Counted from the stretch's first letter, positions 8,121-19,679 are shown. The stretch is DNA of 64,000 bases from Calothrix sp. NIES-4105 (GCF_002368415.1 NZ_AP018290.1:5345614-5409613); one strand, 5' to 3'. The notes: generated by a model not told the origin, from the letters alone. Made by a program: numbers and translations.

Positions 8121-10265
8121 ATGAAATACTATATTGTCCGCCAGCATAGCGAGGAAGACTGCGGCGCCGCTTGTGTTGCTAGCATTACTAAATATTACGG
8201 ACGTACTTTTACTCTCAACCGTATTCGCGAGGCGATTGGTACAGGGCAACTAGGGACAACATTATTGGGTTTGAAGCGAGGAGTAGAAGCACTGGGTTTT
8301 AATGGTACAGGCGCCAGGATTTCTAAAGAAAATCTTAATAAAATCAACGAAATACCTCTACCGGCAATCATTCATTGGAAAGGCTACCATTGGGTAGTGC
8401 TATACGGACGTAAAGGTAGAAAGTACGTTATTGCTGACCCTAGTTTTGGTATTCGTTATCTTTCCCAAGCAGAGTTAATACAAAGTTGGACAAATGGAGT
8501 AATACTTGTACTTCAGCCAGACGAAGTGCGCTTTTTTACCCAAGATGAAGATAATATCAATGAGTTTGGGCGTTTTTTACGTCGAGTCTTACCTTATAGA
8601 TGGATATTGGCAGAAGTATTGCTAATCAATACTTTCTTAGGATTGTTATCACTGACATCGCCGTTTCTATTACAAATTCTCACTGATGATGTGCTTGTAC
8701 GAGGTGATACTCAGCTACTTACTGCGGTCGCAGTAGCAATTATCGCAATGAATTTGGTAAGCAGTTGTTTGGGATTAGTACAATCCAACTTAATTGCTCA
8801 TTTTGCTCAACGTTTGGAACTTGGGTTGGTTCTGGAATTTGGGCGCCAAATTTTGCATTTACCTCTAAGCTATTATGAAGCTCGTCGCAGTGGTGAAATA
8901 ATAAGTCGTCTTAGTGATATCCAAGAAATTAACCATCTAGTCTCCCGAATTGCGATTAGTTTACCAAGTCAGTTTTTTATTGCTTTAGTTTCCTTTGGCT
9001 TTATGCTGTTTTACAGTTGGAAACTTACGATAGCTACAATAATTATTTCTATTTGTATGGCGCTATCCACGGCAATTTTTATACCAATACTTCAGCAAAA
9101 AACTCGTAGCTTATTGGTATTATCTGCGGAAAATCAAGGAGTTTTAGTCGAAACATTCAAAGGCGCACTGACAATAAAAACTACAACATCGGCACCGCAA
9201 TTTTGGGATGAGTTTCAATCTAGATTTGGACGTTTAGCAAAACTTTCTTTTGGCGCTACTCAAATTGGGATTATCACCAGTACATTTTCAACTATTATCT
9301 CTAGTATAGGTAGTGTGATTTTACTATGGTTTGGTAGCAGTTTAGTAATTAGCAACTCATTAAGTATAGGACAGTTACTCGCATTTAACAGTATGAGCGG
9401 TAACTTCACCGCTTTAATTAGTACAGTAATTGGGTTTGTCGATGAGTTTATGCGAGTGCAAACAGCTACCCAACGTTTAACGGAAGTCATCGACTCGACA
9501 CCCGAAAATCTAGATGACATTAAAAAACAGTTTGCGACAATACCTAAAAATGCTGACATCATTTGCGATAACCTCAACTTCCACCATACAGGTAGAGTCG
9601 ATTTACTCACAGATTTTTCCGTTATAATTCCTGGTGGTCAGGTCATTGCTTTAATTGGCAAATCTGGCTGTGGTAAAAGCACACTCGCAAAACTAATAGC
9701 AGGTTTGTATTTTCCACAGTCCGGCAATATTCGCTTTGGTAACTATAATTTACAAGATTTATCGCTTTCAAGTTTACGCTCCTCAGTTGTTCTGGTTCCT
9801 CAAGATGCTCATTTTTGGAGTCGCTCGATTATCGATAACTTTCGCTTGAGTTCACCCCACGTTAGCTTTGAGCAAATAGTCACTGCTTGCCAAATAAGCG
9901 GTGCCTCGGATTTTATCAGCAAACTGCCCGACAAATATCAAACAGTCTTAGGAGAATTTGGCGCCAATATATCAGGAGGACAGCGGCAGAGGCTAGCAAT
10001 CGCACGAGCTATAATTAACGAACCACCGATATTAATTCTGGTTGAATCCACTGCTGGGCTAGACCCTGTGAGCGAAACCCAAGTTTTAGATCAATTATTA
10101 TTTCATCGTCAAGGTAAAACTACTATTATTATCAGCCACCGTCCAAGAGTAATACAGCGCGCGTCCATGATTGTGCTATTAGAGGATGGTAAGTTAAAAA
10201 TGCAAGGCTCGATGGAATATTTACAATCTCAGCCTGGAGAACATTTAGAATTTTTAAATGCGTAG
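8121..10265 (+). CDS. C39 peptidase-containing ABC exporter with altered Walker B
   Basis: A 714-residue bacteriocin-type exporter that cuts double-glycine leaders and transports the product. Residues 1-130 are the C39 peptidase with Q8, catalytic C14 (QHSEEDCGAAC), H90 and D106. Residues about 155-440 are the six-helix membrane domain. The ATPase has a Walker A (GKSGCGKST, about 513), Q-loop (VPQDAHFW), signature ISGGQ (about 617) and switch histidine (IIISHRP). The Walker B reads ILILVEST: the usual Asp before the catalytic Glu is Val641 (codon GTT), although Glu642 is kept. This is unusual and may reduce ATP hydrolysis. The likely substrate is the peptide encoded at 7541-7888 and the adaptor is the HlyD at 6129. 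Confidence 0.95.
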   Translation: MKYYIVRQHSEEDCGAACVASITKYYGRTFTLNRIREAIGTGQLGTTLLGLKRGVEALGFNGTGARISKENLNKINEIPLPAIIHWKGYHWVVLYGRKGRKYVIADPSFGIRYLSQAELIQSWTNGVILVLQPDEVRFFTQDEDNINEFGRFLRRVLPYRWILAEVLLINTFLGLLSLTSPFLLQILTDDVLVRGDTQLLTAVAVAIIAMNLVSSCLGLVQSNLIAHFAQRLELGLVLEFGRQILHLPLSYYEARRSGEIISRLSDIQEINHLVSRIAISLPSQFFIALVSFGFMLFYSWKLTIATIIISICMALSTAIFIPILQQKTRSLLVLSAENQGVLVETFKGALTIKTTTSAPQFWDEFQSRFGRLAKLSFGATQIGIITSTFSTIISSIGSVILLWFGSSLVISNSLSIGQLLAFNSMSGNFTALISTVIGFVDEFMRVQTATQRLTEVIDSTPENLDDIKKQFATIPKNADIICDNLNFHHTGRVDLLTDFSVIIPGGQVIALIGKSGCGKSTLAKLIAGLYFPQSGNIRFGNYNLQDLSLSSLRSSVVLVPQDAHFWSRSIIDNFRLSSPHVSFEQIVTACQISGASDFISKLPDKYQTVLGEFGANISGGQRQRLAIARAIINEPPILILVESTAGLDPVSETQVLDQLLFHRQGKTTIIISHRPRVIQRASMIVLLEDGKLKMQGSMEYLQSQPGEHLEFLNA

Positions 10266-10307
10266 AGATGTTACATAATGTACAGACGTTACATGTAACG
10301 TCTCTAC
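10262..10307. repeat. GTAGAGACG-family hairpin between convergent genes
   Basis: An inverted repeat with a perfect inner palindrome (GACGTTACATGTAACGTC, 10285-10302). It starts inside the stop region of the exporter gene and ends next to the stop of the universal stress gene, so it probably acts as a bidirectional transcription end. Confidence 0.65.
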
Positions 10308-10733
10308 CTAAGCAGGTTTTACAACTAAAACCGAACAGGGTGCATCTTCAACTACTTGACTGCTAACGGAACCTTGGACAATTCGCGTCATCCCTGTTAA
10401 TCCACGACTACCTATTATGATCAAGTCGGCTTTATAAATATTGGCAAGACGAATAATTTCTTCTGCGGGGTCGCCGGTAACTAGTTCAACATCGCTATCG
10501 ACTTTTAAAGCGCTTTGATATGACTGTAGCTGTTTTTCAACTTGTTGATATAAAGTTGCCGACGGTTCTGAGTGTGGACGGTCGGCAGGAATATAGTCTA
10601 TTGAGTTTGACGTTGAAAACACATGGCACAAAATAACTTTGCCATCGCTTGGAAGTAACAAACGATGAACCGTTTCAATTACTCGGTCGGCAATTCCTGA
10701 ATCGTCCAAAGCCACCAAAATTTTTTTTAGCAC
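10308..10733 (-). CDS. Universal stress protein (UspA family)
   Basis: This 141-residue single-domain protein begins KILVALDDSGIADRVIE and ends with GSRGLTGMTRIVQGSVSSQVVEDAPCSVLVV. The latter contains the G-x2-G-x9-G-S pattern of ATP-binding UspA proteins. Such proteins bind nucleotides and act in stress survival in the cytoplasm. It converges with the exporter gene and appears to be monocistronic; hisD is on the same strand 279 bases upstream. Confidence 0.95.
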   Translation of the reverse strand: MLKKILVALDDSGIADRVIETVHRLLLPSDGKVILCHVFSTSNSIDYIPADRPHSEPSATLYQQVEKQLQSYQSALKVDSDVELVTGDPAEEIIRLANIYKADLIIIGSRGLTGMTRIVQGSVSSQVVEDAPCSVLVVKPA

Positions 10734-11012
10734 CGCTTGAGGCCTCCGCTTACGCTCCCGGACTACAAGTACAAAGGAAAGGTTAACTATAGGGCAAACG
10801 AACCATAACTAAATTATGGTATCACTTTGTATCGCCCTAAACTTTTAGTTTGCAGCCATAATGGGAGTTTTGATAAAAGTAAGCAGAAAAAATTAACAAT
10901 TGATAAATAGGGTTGGGTACAAGGGGGAGCAGGACAAAGGGAATTATGCTGCTCCCGCAACACAAGGTTTTTCGCACCCTCTGCGACTTTAACCTCTTTT
11001 CTTCAAACCTTT

Positions 11013-12335
11013 CTAATCCATATCTAACTCCGAATCAGATTCTTTCTGGACTCGGCGCCGTACTGAATCAGCGTGAGAAGGTAAACCTTCTGCGGTGGCT
11101 AGAGAGTCGATAGCACCAGCAACTAATTCGAGTGCAATTTGTGAGTACTGAATAATGCTTGAGTGCTTAAGAAAAGTCTCAACACCTAGCGCTGAAGCAT
11201 ATCTAGCTGCACCAGAAGTGGGAAGCGTATGGTTTGGTCCAGCCAGGTAGTCACCAACAGCTTCGGGTGTGGAATGTCCTAAGAAAATCGCGCCTGCGTG
11301 ACGTATGTCGGTTAACAACGCCCAAGGGTCTTCGACTTCTAACTCCAAATGTTCGGGTGCAAATTCATTCGATAGTTCAGCTGCTGCTTTGAGCGATTCG
11401 ACGACTACGATTAAACCATAGTGAGCAATCGATTTCTCAGTATCTAGTTGTCGCGGATGGTCTACTAGCTGCCTTTCTACTGCCACTTGGACATTTTTGG
11501 CTAGTTTTGCATCGGTTGTTAGCAATATTGCCGCCGCCATCGGGTCATGTTCAGCTTGCGCCAACAAGTCAGCCGCAATATGTACAGGATTCGCTGTTTC
11601 ATCGGCGATGATTAAAACTTCGCTTGGTCCAGCGAGCGAATCAATCCCTACAGTACCATATACCAATTTTTTCGCTAAGGTAACGTAAATGTTACCTGGA
11701 CCCGTGATTACGTCAACTTTTGGTATTGTTTCGGTACCATACGCCAAGGCAGCAACAGCTTGGGCGCCACCGATTCTGTATATTTCATTTACACCAGCTT
11801 CGCGTGCTGCTACTAGTACCGCTGGGCTGATACCTTTTCCTGTGCCTGGAGGTGTTACCATGACTACGCGCGGGACACCCGCAACTTTAGCCGGGATAGC
11901 ATTCATTATTACCGTACTTGGATACGATGCACGACCACCAGGTACATATAGCCCTGCACGGTCTACAGGAGTGTAGCGCTTGCCAAGAACAACATCATCA
12001 TCACCAAAATGTACCCAGCTTTTAGGGACACGCTGGCGATGAAATGCCTCGATTTGACGACACGCGAGCCGAATTGATTCAAGTAGTTCAGAAGACACCG
12101 TTTCGTAGGCTGCATCAATTTCTGAGGTAGAAACGCGCAGTTCCGATGGTTTAAAAACTTGGTTGTCAAATTCGGCAGTGTAATGCAACACAGCTTTGTC
12201 GCCTTGGCGTTGGACTGCTTGCAAAACTTCGCGTACTGTTGCTTCTTTGTGAACAACTTGTTCTGAGTGAGTGCGATCGCAGATGCGTTGTAGTTCTGCT
12301 CGAACGTCTGCCTGCTGAGTGATGATTCGCAGCAT
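11013..12335 (-). CDS. hisD: Histidinol dehydrogenase
   Basis: This 440-residue enzyme catalyses the last two steps of histidine synthesis, oxidising L-histidinol to L-histidine with two NAD+. Hallmarks are GLYVPGGRASYPSTVIMNA, the glycine-rich ITGPGNIYVTLAKK, SLAGPSEVLIIAD, the zinc-ligand segment AQAEHDP, and the catalytic Glu-His pair in FAPEHLELE. Length fits the family. The ATG at 12335 gives the usual N-terminus. No other his gene is nearby, as is common in cyanobacteria where these genes are scattered. The only HIP1 octamer seen in the window (GCGATCGC, 12273-12280) lies in this gene. Confidence 0.97.
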   Translation of the reverse strand: MLRIITQQADVRAELQRICDRTHSEQVVHKEATVREVLQAVQRQGDKAVLHYTAEFDNQVFKPSELRVSTSEIDAAYETVSSELLESIRLACRQIEAFHRQRVPKSWVHFGDDDVVLGKRYTPVDRAGLYVPGGRASYPSTVIMNAIPAKVAGVPRVVMVTPPGTGKGISPAVLVAAREAGVNEIYRIGGAQAVAALAYGTETIPKVDVITGPGNIYVTLAKKLVYGTVGIDSLAGPSEVLIIADETANPVHIAADLLAQAEHDPMAAAILLTTDAKLAKNVQVAVERQLVDHPRQLDTEKSIAHYGLIVVVESLKAAAELSNEFAPEHLELEVEDPWALLTDIRHAGAIFLGHSTPEAVGDYLAGPNHTLPTSGAARYASALGVETFLKHSSIIQYSQIALELVAGAIDSLATAEGLPSHADSVRRRVQKESDSELDMD

Positions 12336-13842
12336 GGAGTAAGGACAATGCCAACTTTAAGAATATACCTGCCTGAGAATGAGTTCCACTTCAAACCACC
12401 GGACGGTGGAAGCGTTGCTCAACTTTCTTTTCTAGCTTAACCTGTATTTTTTTGATACTACGAGCGCAAGTTAAATTGCTGCACGCGCGTTGCCACATTT
12501 TATTTTAGGTTGGCTAGTAGTCAAAGGTTACGGCATCGATAGCTATTAGCCATAACCAAAAACACCCGTACAAATTACATAGTTTGAATAAACAAGTAGT
12601 GTTTCTACTTGGCGATAAGTAAATGATAACAAGAATGCCTGTTTTTTCACTTTATAGCTAGTATCTGCTAGAAAGGCAAGAGAGAGGATGCTTTAAGGCG
12701 TTACTTAATAATTCCAGAATCAAGAGCCATCCTCTATTGCTTAACTTATGCAGTGCATCGTTCGTTATGAGATTAACCACAATGCAATTCGGACTAGCAC
12801 GTCGAGGAGTGAGGTCAGGGTAAGGAACAATGACTATGGTTTTCCATGATTAATTCTAACCTATTTTTAGTCTATATAACACATTTAATATCATAGTTTA
12901 ATAATTACAACCTGAGCAGCATTGTAAAATCTGGCAGCCAAAACAGCAAATCATTATATTTGCCATCGGATTCCAAAAGTCCAATTACTTTGTTTTATCA
13001 ATATGAGTACAAGTTTAATTCTTTGTAAATTCTAAACTTTTTTGTCATATTAAAACCTCTAGTTAAGTAAAAATACTAGCATAATTATCTTCTCTATGTT
13101 CAGAAAATATTTCAAGCTACACCTAACCGTAAATAATATTTAAACGTAGTTTACATCTACTTAATATACTAGTTTATAGTAGTTGGGAACATTTTTATTT
13201 AACTAGCAATCTTTTTATATGTAATTTTAAAATAAATCTAGTCAAAGCTATGGTAAGAATGCATACACTGGTGTTTACTGGGTTTTTAAAGCAGTCGATT
13301 TGTAGTTATTTGAATTATAATTTATAGAATAAATACATTAAATAGAGGTGTAAAAAATTAATACTTGTTGAATAGCAAATGAAACATAATTATAAATTAA
13401 TTTTTAATTTTATATTTAAACAGTTAATGTAAGTCATACAAGTTTTTTTGTTGATATCTAATCACATATATTTATCAGCCTAAAAAATAAGTGTGTAAAG
13501 GAATTTATTTTTATTCAGTATTTGCTTTTAACACAGTACACATTAAGTTTGGTAAAGTAAGTGTGAAGTCTATGTGAAGTAATTGTAGAAGTACTTTTCA
13601 ATCAGTGCTTTTGTATCTCTATTTATTTAAGTCACCATCAAGGTACATGGTCAAGAGCAATATTATTGGACGGTTAGGAATTTTTTTGCTCAATCACTTT
13701 TATTATGGACGAACAATGGCGCCGTGCATATGATGGAAATTAAATGTATAGCTAATAGGTACGCGAACAAAGGTGACGAGCTAAGTACCCAAGTAGCAAA
13801 GGAAATAATATTACATATACGACGTGAGCTATATACTCCATT
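12336..13842. other. AT-rich 1.5-kb non-coding gap
   Basis: No convincing gene was found between hisD and the cellulase. The stretch 12880-13620 is especially AT-rich with many stops in all frames. It must hold the hisD promoter at its left end and the cellulase promoter at its right end. No IS end, tRNA or recognisable riboswitch was seen. Confidence 0.5.
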
Positions 13843-15486
13843 ATGAAAAGGCAAAGAATTCAGTTTTACCAACGATTGTTTGTATTTACTGTTGCGCTAC
13901 TTGTGTTTTTAAGTGGGCTATTAGGTCAATTACCCAGCACCGCAACAAGCAATACCACTGCTGCTACGACATATAAACTACCACTGTCAACAAGTGGAGC
14001 AAGAATTATTGATGCATCCGGAAAAACTGTCTTACTAGCTGGTGTAAATTGGTTTGGCATGGAGACGGAAACACACGTGCCGCATGGATTATGGTTTCGT
14101 GACTATAAAGAGATGCTCTCCCAAATCAAGAGTTTAGGTTATAACACTATTCGCTTGCCATATTCAGTAGAAGCACTACGAAGTAACAATATTTCTGCTG
14201 TTGATTATACAATTGGTAGCAATAAAGAACTCGAGGGTAAAACACCTCTTGAAGTTATGGATCTTGTTGTTAAAGAAGCCGAACATCAGGGGTTAATGAT
14301 TGTTCTTGATAGTCATCGTCTTAACACCAAACGTATTCCAGAACTATGGTATGGCGATGGTTTTACTGAAGCTGACTGGATTGATACTTGGCGCCTGTTG
14401 GCACAACGCTATAAAAATCAAGCTAATATCATCGGCGCCGACTTGAAAAACGAACCCCACGGTCGAGCTAGTTGGGGTACTAATGACCTTAGTACAGACT
14501 GGCGCCTAGCTGCCGAGCGCGCAGGAAATGCGATTTTAAGTATAAATCCTAACTGGCTAATTATTGTCGAGGGAATAGAGTTGAATGTACCAGGGCAAAA
14601 GTTAACAAGGCATTGGCAAGGAGGCAACTTAGAAGGTGTTAGGCGTTTTAGAGTACGATTAAGACAACCAAATAAATTAGTTTATTCGCCACATGAATAC
14701 GGGCCAGGTGTGTTTAACATGCCTTATTTTTACGATAAAAGCTTTCCCAAAAATATGCTTTATCGTTGGGAAACAGGCTTTTATTATATTGCGCGCCAAA
14801 AAATAGCGCCAATTTGGATTGGTGAATTTGGTGGTAAGCAAGTAGATAAAAATTCAATTGAAGGAATTTGGCAAAATAAATTAGTCGATTTTATCCGCGA
14901 TAAAAATTTAGGTTATGCTTACTGGAGTTGGAACCCTAACAGTTCTGATACTGCTGGAATTTTACTCTCTGACTGGCGAACAATTGATGCTCCAAAGCAA
15001 GTCATGCTTTCGAGAATATTATCAGTTAAATATAACCCACCAACACAAGTTACACGTGAAACGAATGAACCTGTGAAACCGCAAGCGCCCAGAGAGCAAC
15101 AAGTAATTCAACCGCAGTTAACAAATAATTTGCTTAAACCTTCATCTTCTACCATATCTTCCTCCTCAAGTAAGCAACTCCAAGTAACAAGTAAAATAGA
15201 CTCGGATTGGCAATCAGGGTTTTGTGTAACTTTTAAAGTCGGAAATTCCAATAGCACGAAAGTTCAAAATTGGCAACTTACATTCAATATGGATAAAGCT
15301 GCGATTAACAACTCTTGGAATGCTACCTTCAAACAAAAAGGAAGTGAGTACATAGTTACCCCATTAGATTGGGGACGGGTAATTGAGCCAAACCAAGTTC
15401 GCGACGTTGGTTTTTGTGCCAACAAATTAAATGCTGCTAGCACCGATTATCAACCAAAAAACGTCAAAGTCAAAATCCCCTCCTAG
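13843..15486 (+). CDS. Secreted GH5 cellulase with C-terminal CBM2
   Basis: A 547-residue endo-1,4-beta-glucanase. Residues 12-32 are a signal peptide (FVFTVALLVFLSGLLG). Residues about 50-395 are a GH5 barrel: VNWFGMET at the first strand, NTIRLPYS, catalytic acid/base in LKNEPHG, substrate-site histidine in YSPHEYG, nucleophile in WIGEFGG and YWSWNPNS. A Pro/Gln/Ser linker (about 400-450) leads to a CBM2-type domain (WQSGFCVTFKVGNSNS to VRDVGFCANK) with its terminal cysteine pair. It should cut cellulose outside the cell, perhaps the polymer made by the operon at 29.9-41.1 kb, during gliding or release. It is monocistronic and ends at a strong terminator. Confidence 0.95.
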   Translation: MKRQRIQFYQRLFVFTVALLVFLSGLLGQLPSTATSNTTAATTYKLPLSTSGARIIDASGKTVLLAGVNWFGMETETHVPHGLWFRDYKEMLSQIKSLGYNTIRLPYSVEALRSNNISAVDYTIGSNKELEGKTPLEVMDLVVKEAEHQGLMIVLDSHRLNTKRIPELWYGDGFTEADWIDTWRLLAQRYKNQANIIGADLKNEPHGRASWGTNDLSTDWRLAAERAGNAILSINPNWLIIVEGIELNVPGQKLTRHWQGGNLEGVRRFRVRLRQPNKLVYSPHEYGPGVFNMPYFYDKSFPKNMLYRWETGFYYIARQKIAPIWIGEFGGKQVDKNSIEGIWQNKLVDFIRDKNLGYAYWSWNPNSSDTAGILLSDWRTIDAPKQVMLSRILSVKYNPPTQVTRETNEPVKPQAPREQQVIQPQLTNNLLKPSSSTISSSSSKQLQVTSKIDSDWQSGFCVTFKVGNSNSTKVQNWQLTFNMDKAAINNSWNATFKQKGSEYIVTPLDWGRVIEPNQVRDVGFCANKLNAASTDYQPKNVKVKIPS

Positions 15487-15520
15487 GGGATAACCTAACG
15501 TGGACTAGTACTAAAAAATA

Positions 15521-15557
15521 AGAGTGTTCCTAAATATCCTCTAGGAACACTCTTTAT
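15521..15557. terminator. Bidirectional intrinsic terminator, cellulase/rpoC2
   Basis: A perfect 12-bp stem (AGAGTGTTCCTA, 15521-15532, with TAGGAACACTCT, 15542-15553). It is followed by TTTATA rightwards and, on the opposite strand, by a T-rich run from the AAAAAATA to its left. It ends both convergent transcripts. Confidence 0.9.
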
Positions 15558-15610
15558 ACTAGACTTGTGCTACTTACAAAAATATCTTGTAATATTGCTC
15601 CAATTCATCT

Positions 15611-18600
15611 TTATTCTTCAAAGTCGTCCTCATCGGCATCATCGACATCCAGCTCTTCATAATCATCTTCGTCAGCGAGGTCGCTAACTTCTGACACCAT
15701 AAAGTCGTCATCGTCGAGAATCGAATTATTACGACGACTAGTACCACCATAGCTACCATCAACAAGACCAGGTGAATCTAAGTTGTAATTACGCGCGGTG
15801 CGGTCATCAAGAACCATGTCGAGAGAGTCTTCGACCTCATCTAAAACGGCACTACCCATGTCAGTGGAGTAGTCATCAACTATACCTGGTTCATCATAAG
15901 TATTGAAGCCTGTACCTGCCGGAATCAAACGTCCAATAATTACGTTTTCTTTCAAACCGCGTAACCAGTCTGATTTTCCTTCAATAGCAGCTTCGGTTAA
16001 TACCCGTGTTGTTTCTTGGAATGATGCGGCAGAAATAAAGCTGTCGGTATTTAAAGATGCTTTAGTAATACCTAATAGCATTGGCGTATACTGCGCGCGG
16101 GCGCCACCTGTAATTGCCATTGCTTCGTTAACCTGTTCAATTTGGCGCAATTCGACCAACTCACCAGGAAGCATTGTAGTGTCACCACCATCATCGACAC
16201 GCACTTTCGAGGTCATCTGACGGACGATAACTTCGATGTGTTTATCGGCGATATCAATGCCTTGCGATTGGTATACTGATTGCACTTGGTCAACGAGGAA
16301 GTTTTGAACTTTTTGCAGGGCAACACTAGCACAGGCATAAATACCATCAGAGTTACCAAGGTTGAAGAACAGTTCTAAAATTTCATGGGGGTTTGCTAAA
16401 CCGTCGGTTAGTTGTTGTCCAGCTTCTACTGGTTGACCATCGGTGATTATTAAGTTTTGTCCAGGTCCGAGGTTGTAATCTGTGACGACACCATTTGACT
16501 CAATAACTTTAAGTCCTATTGCTTCATCGCCATCGCCATAAACAACTTTAACTTCGCCACTACGCTTGGCTAATATACAAGCTTCTTTGGGTTTGCGTGC
16601 TTCGAGCAATTCTTCAATCCGTGGTAAACCCTGGATGATGTCCCCTGTTTTCGCACGTTCAAATACTAGTAGTACTAGATTATCACCACGCTGTACCAAA
16701 CCACTGTCTTCGACTTGCAGTACTGCACCAGGGCTGACGCGATAAGGGCGCCCAATACGTATTTTTATAGTATTACCAGTGGCTAATGCTGAACCAAAGG
16801 TCGCGTCGGGTGAGGAATTAGAAACGCTTATAACTTGTCCAGATTCAGTTGCTCTAACACCTGGAGCAATAAGGGAACCTTCAACTATTAAGTCTCCCGC
16901 ACTAACTAGTGGCGCCGTAGTTGTATTTACGGTCATAACATCGCTATTACGTAAGACTAAACAACGACGTACAGCTTCGGCGCCTTTTTGAACACCGCGA
17001 ACTACGCCACCTTCTTTGCACAAAATCTGGGTGCGGGCAACAACGGCGCCCGAAGCAATTGTTTGTCCGTCTGTCACCTCAAGATTTGTTTGTGTCGATC
17101 CAGTTGTCGCATCTGCGGATACATCACGGCGAATCACTAGTGATTCAAGGATTACTAATTGTAAACGCTGAATATTTGCATCTTCGCTATCTGGTACCAA
17201 CTCAATATCAGCTGCTAAGGGTGATGCGTTATGGTCAACGTCGCCACCTACAGCATCAATTTCTAATACTAGTTGTGTACGTAGAAGTTCTACACCTTCT
17301 ACCGATTTGACTCGCTCTGAATCTTTGTATGGTAGACGTTGTACCGCGCGTAGTTGAATCGAGCGTCCTGTTTGTTGACTTACAGATGTTGTTGATGGCA
17401 CATCTGGCTCACTAGGAACTGCAAATTCAACTACTGGACGTGATATTAGTGCTGGACCTTCGGGTGATTCGACATATTCTATGTAGCGTAGTTCGGTAAA
17501 AGTACGCCCCATAAATTCTTCACCCGGCATCACAAATGTTCCACTTCGTCCCATTACTGCTTCTGGGTCATCGACCATAAGAAGTTCACCCGGTTTGACT
17601 ACGACTTCGCGCAGAATGTCGTTTTTCTGGGTGACTTCGATTACACCGCTGTTTGATGTAAATATGTCTTTGACTATTTCATCGCCGGCGTTGACAAATT
17701 GACCGTCTTCTACTAGCAACAATGAAATATCTTTGTTAACTTCGTGCGTTTCTTCGGGTATCCATAGTAGGCTACCACCGACGGTAACTTCGTAACCAAG
17801 TTTAGCTTTGCCCTTTTTCTGGACTTCTACACCTGCGAACTTGAGTAAACCGCCTGTGGTTGTACGGTAGCGGTCGTCGATTAGTTCGGCTACGACTTGA
17901 CCGTTTTGAACTTTTGTTCCTGGTGTCGCGCGTAGGTTAAAGACTTGATTATTTCCGGTTGTGACTAGATAATTATTTCGACCATTGGAGGAATTCGAGG
18001 TTACGGTTGCAGAATCGAGAATAACCGAAGCGGTAATTATTTCGATTTCTCTAGTACTTTTACCTGGTTGAATTTCTCTTAAACGTACTACACCACCGTG
18101 AACTGTTGTAAGTTGAGTTTCTGCGAGTACCCCTAGGGTTTCTACACTTTCTGAGTCTTTTACGACTAGTTCGGATAGGGGCGGTAAGTTGTAAACATCA
18201 CCTGACAATATCCAGATCAAACCACCTCTGGAAGCTGTTGTGGTTGTGTTACCTTGACGGTCGGTTTTTTGTTCGGCAACGACTTCAGAGAATTTTACTT
18301 CACCTGCAAGGTCGGTCGCTACATCTTTTACGGCTTTTTCGGTGTTGCCACGAGAAGCCCGTCCTGGTAATAAGACTTCTGCGACGAGTTGCCCAACTTT
18401 TACTTTTTGACCACTCGACACATATAGTGTCGAACCTTGGGTAATACCAACTTCGGTTATAGTGCCTGCACTATCTTCGATTGTGATGTTGCCGTTGGTT
18501 TCTACATATAAAGCGTCTTCACCGTGACGAGTTCGGTAGGGACGTGTTCGTAGTTTCTTGGTAAATTTTACAGCGCCTTCGTGTTCGGAGCGTACTTGTT

Positions 18601-19654
18601 TTGCTACCTCACCTGTGAATACACCACCTGTGTGGAAAGTACGCATGGTTAACTGAGTACCTGGTTCACCGATACTTTGCGCGGCAATGATTCCGACCGC
18701 TTCGCCCAAGTCAACCATTTTGGCGTGTGCCAAACTCCATCCGTAACAATGTTGACATACACTTCGCGCGGCTTCGCAAGTTAGAGGAGAACGTACTACT
18801 ACAGTAGTAACTCCTGATGATTCAATGCGTTTACCTAATTCCTCGGTAACGGGTGTATTGCGCTGGGCAATTAGTTCTTTTGACCGTGGGTGGACTACGT
18901 TTTCTCCAATTACTCGTCCCATTAAACGAGTTGCCAAAGGTATTAAAGTTTTATCACCTTCGGTCATCGATGATATGGGAATACCGCGATCTGTACCGCA
19001 GTCAATTTCCCGAATAATTACGTCTTGGGATACGTCTACTAAACGACGGGTAAGATATCCAGAGTCGGCGGTACGTAACGCTGTATCTACTAACCCTTTA
19101 CGGGCGCCATACGAGGAAATAATATACTCAGTAACGGTTAAACCTTCACGGAAGTTAGTTTTAATCGGTAAGTCAATGATTTCACCTTGCGGATTCGCCA
19201 TCAACCCTCGCATCCCGACTAACTGACGTACCTGGGAAATGTTACCGCGCGCTCCAGAGAACGCCATCATATATACAGAGTTAAGCGGGTTAGTACTTTT
19301 GAAGTAACGAACAACTTCATCTTTGAGCGCTTCGGAAGTACCGTTCCAAGTATCGATTACCTTTTGGAAACGTTCAACTTCAGTAATTTCACCACGTTGG
19401 TAGCGTTCCGTTGTCGCACGAATTTCATCCTCGGCAGCATCAAGTAAAGACCGCTTACTTGGAGGTACCATTAAATCATCAACACTGATTGATACCCCTG
19501 CTCTTGTTGCATACCGAAAACCCAAATCTTTGAGCTTATCCGCCATTACTGCAGTGCGCGCGGTTCCGTAATTAATAAAAGACCAAGAAATTAAATTCCG
19601 CAGTTGACCTTTATCAACTACACGATTGCGAAAAACATGGTTCTCGTTAGCCAT
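15611..19654 (-). CDS. rpoC2: RNA polymerase subunit beta'' (RpoC2)
   Basis: This 1347-residue protein is the C-terminal part of beta', which cyanobacteria and plastids encode separately. It carries the zinc-binding cysteines ([14 protein letters not shown]), the bridge/trigger helix region ([28 protein letters not shown]), the large cyanobacterial insertion of lipoyl-like beta folds (about 350-1000), and the conserved end ([20 protein letters not shown], then [14 protein letters not shown]). The C-terminus is a long acidic tail. It is last in the rpsT-tatD-rpoB-rpoC1-rpoC2 order, 117 bases after rpoC1, with an STRR hairpin in that gap. Confidence 0.98.
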   Translation of the reverse strand: MANENHVFRNRVVDKGQLRNLISWSFINYGTARTAVMADKLKDLGFRYATRAGVSISVDDLMVPPSKRSLLDAAEDEIRATTERYQRGEITEVERFQKVIDTWNGTSEALKDEVVRYFKSTNPLNSVYMMAFSGARGNISQVRQLVGMRGLMANPQGEIIDLPIKTNFREGLTVTEYIISSYGARKGLVDTALRTADSGYLTRRLVDVSQDVIIREIDCGTDRGIPISSMTEGDKTLIPLATRLMGRVIGENVVHPRSKELIAQRNTPVTEELGKRIESSGVTTVVVRSPLTCEAARSVCQHCYGWSLAHAKMVDLGEAVGIIAAQSIGEPGTQLTMRTFHTGGVFTGEVAKQVRSEHEGAVKFTKKLRTRPYRTRHGEDALYVETNGNITIEDSAGTITEVGITQGSTLYVSSGQKVKVGQLVAEVLLPGRASRGNTEKAVKDVATDLAGEVKFSEVVAEQKTDRQGNTTTTASRGGLIWILSGDVYNLPPLSELVVKDSESVETLGVLAETQLTTVHGGVVRLREIQPGKSTREIEIITASVILDSATVTSNSSNGRNNYLVTTGNNQVFNLRATPGTKVQNGQVVAELIDDRYRTTTGGLLKFAGVEVQKKGKAKLGYEVTVGGSLLWIPEETHEVNKDISLLLVEDGQFVNAGDEIVKDIFTSNSGVIEVTQKNDILREVVVKPGELLMVDDPEAVMGRSGTFVMPGEEFMGRTFTELRYIEYVESPEGPALISRPVVEFAVPSEPDVPSTTSVSQQTGRSIQLRAVQRLPYKDSERVKSVEGVELLRTQLVLEIDAVGGDVDHNASPLAADIELVPDSEDANIQRLQLVILESLVIRRDVSADATTGSTQTNLEVTDGQTIASGAVVARTQILCKEGGVVRGVQKGAEAVRRCLVLRNSDVMTVNTTTAPLVSAGDLIVEGSLIAPGVRATESGQVISVSNSSPDATFGSALATGNTIKIRIGRPYRVSPGAVLQVEDSGLVQRGDNLVLLVFERAKTGDIIQGLPRIEELLEARKPKEACILAKRSGEVKVVYGDGDEAIGLKVIESNGVVTDYNLGPGQNLIITDGQPVEAGQQLTDGLANPHEILELFFNLGNSDGIYACASVALQKVQNFLVDQVQSVYQSQGIDIADKHIEVIVRQMTSKVRVDDGGDTTMLPGELVELRQIEQVNEAMAITGGARAQYTPMLLGITKASLNTDSFISAASFQETTRVLTEAAIEGKSDWLRGLKENVIIGRLIPAGTGFNTYDEPGIVDDYSTDMGSAVLDEVEDSLDMVLDDRTARNYNLDSPGLVDGSYGGTSRRNNSILDDDDFMVSEVSDLADEDDYEELDVDDADEDDFEE

Positions 19655-19679
19655 AATAATAAGTTAAAAGTGCGCTTGT

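Noticed and set aside
12336-13842. Possible RNA gene or riboswitch in the long gap before the cellulase
   Set aside because: No conserved motif or strong terminator was seen there; only AT-rich sequence.
13690-13872. Reverse-strand frame overlapping the cellulase start
   Set aside because: It overlaps the promoter and signal peptide of a strong gene and has no protein-like features.
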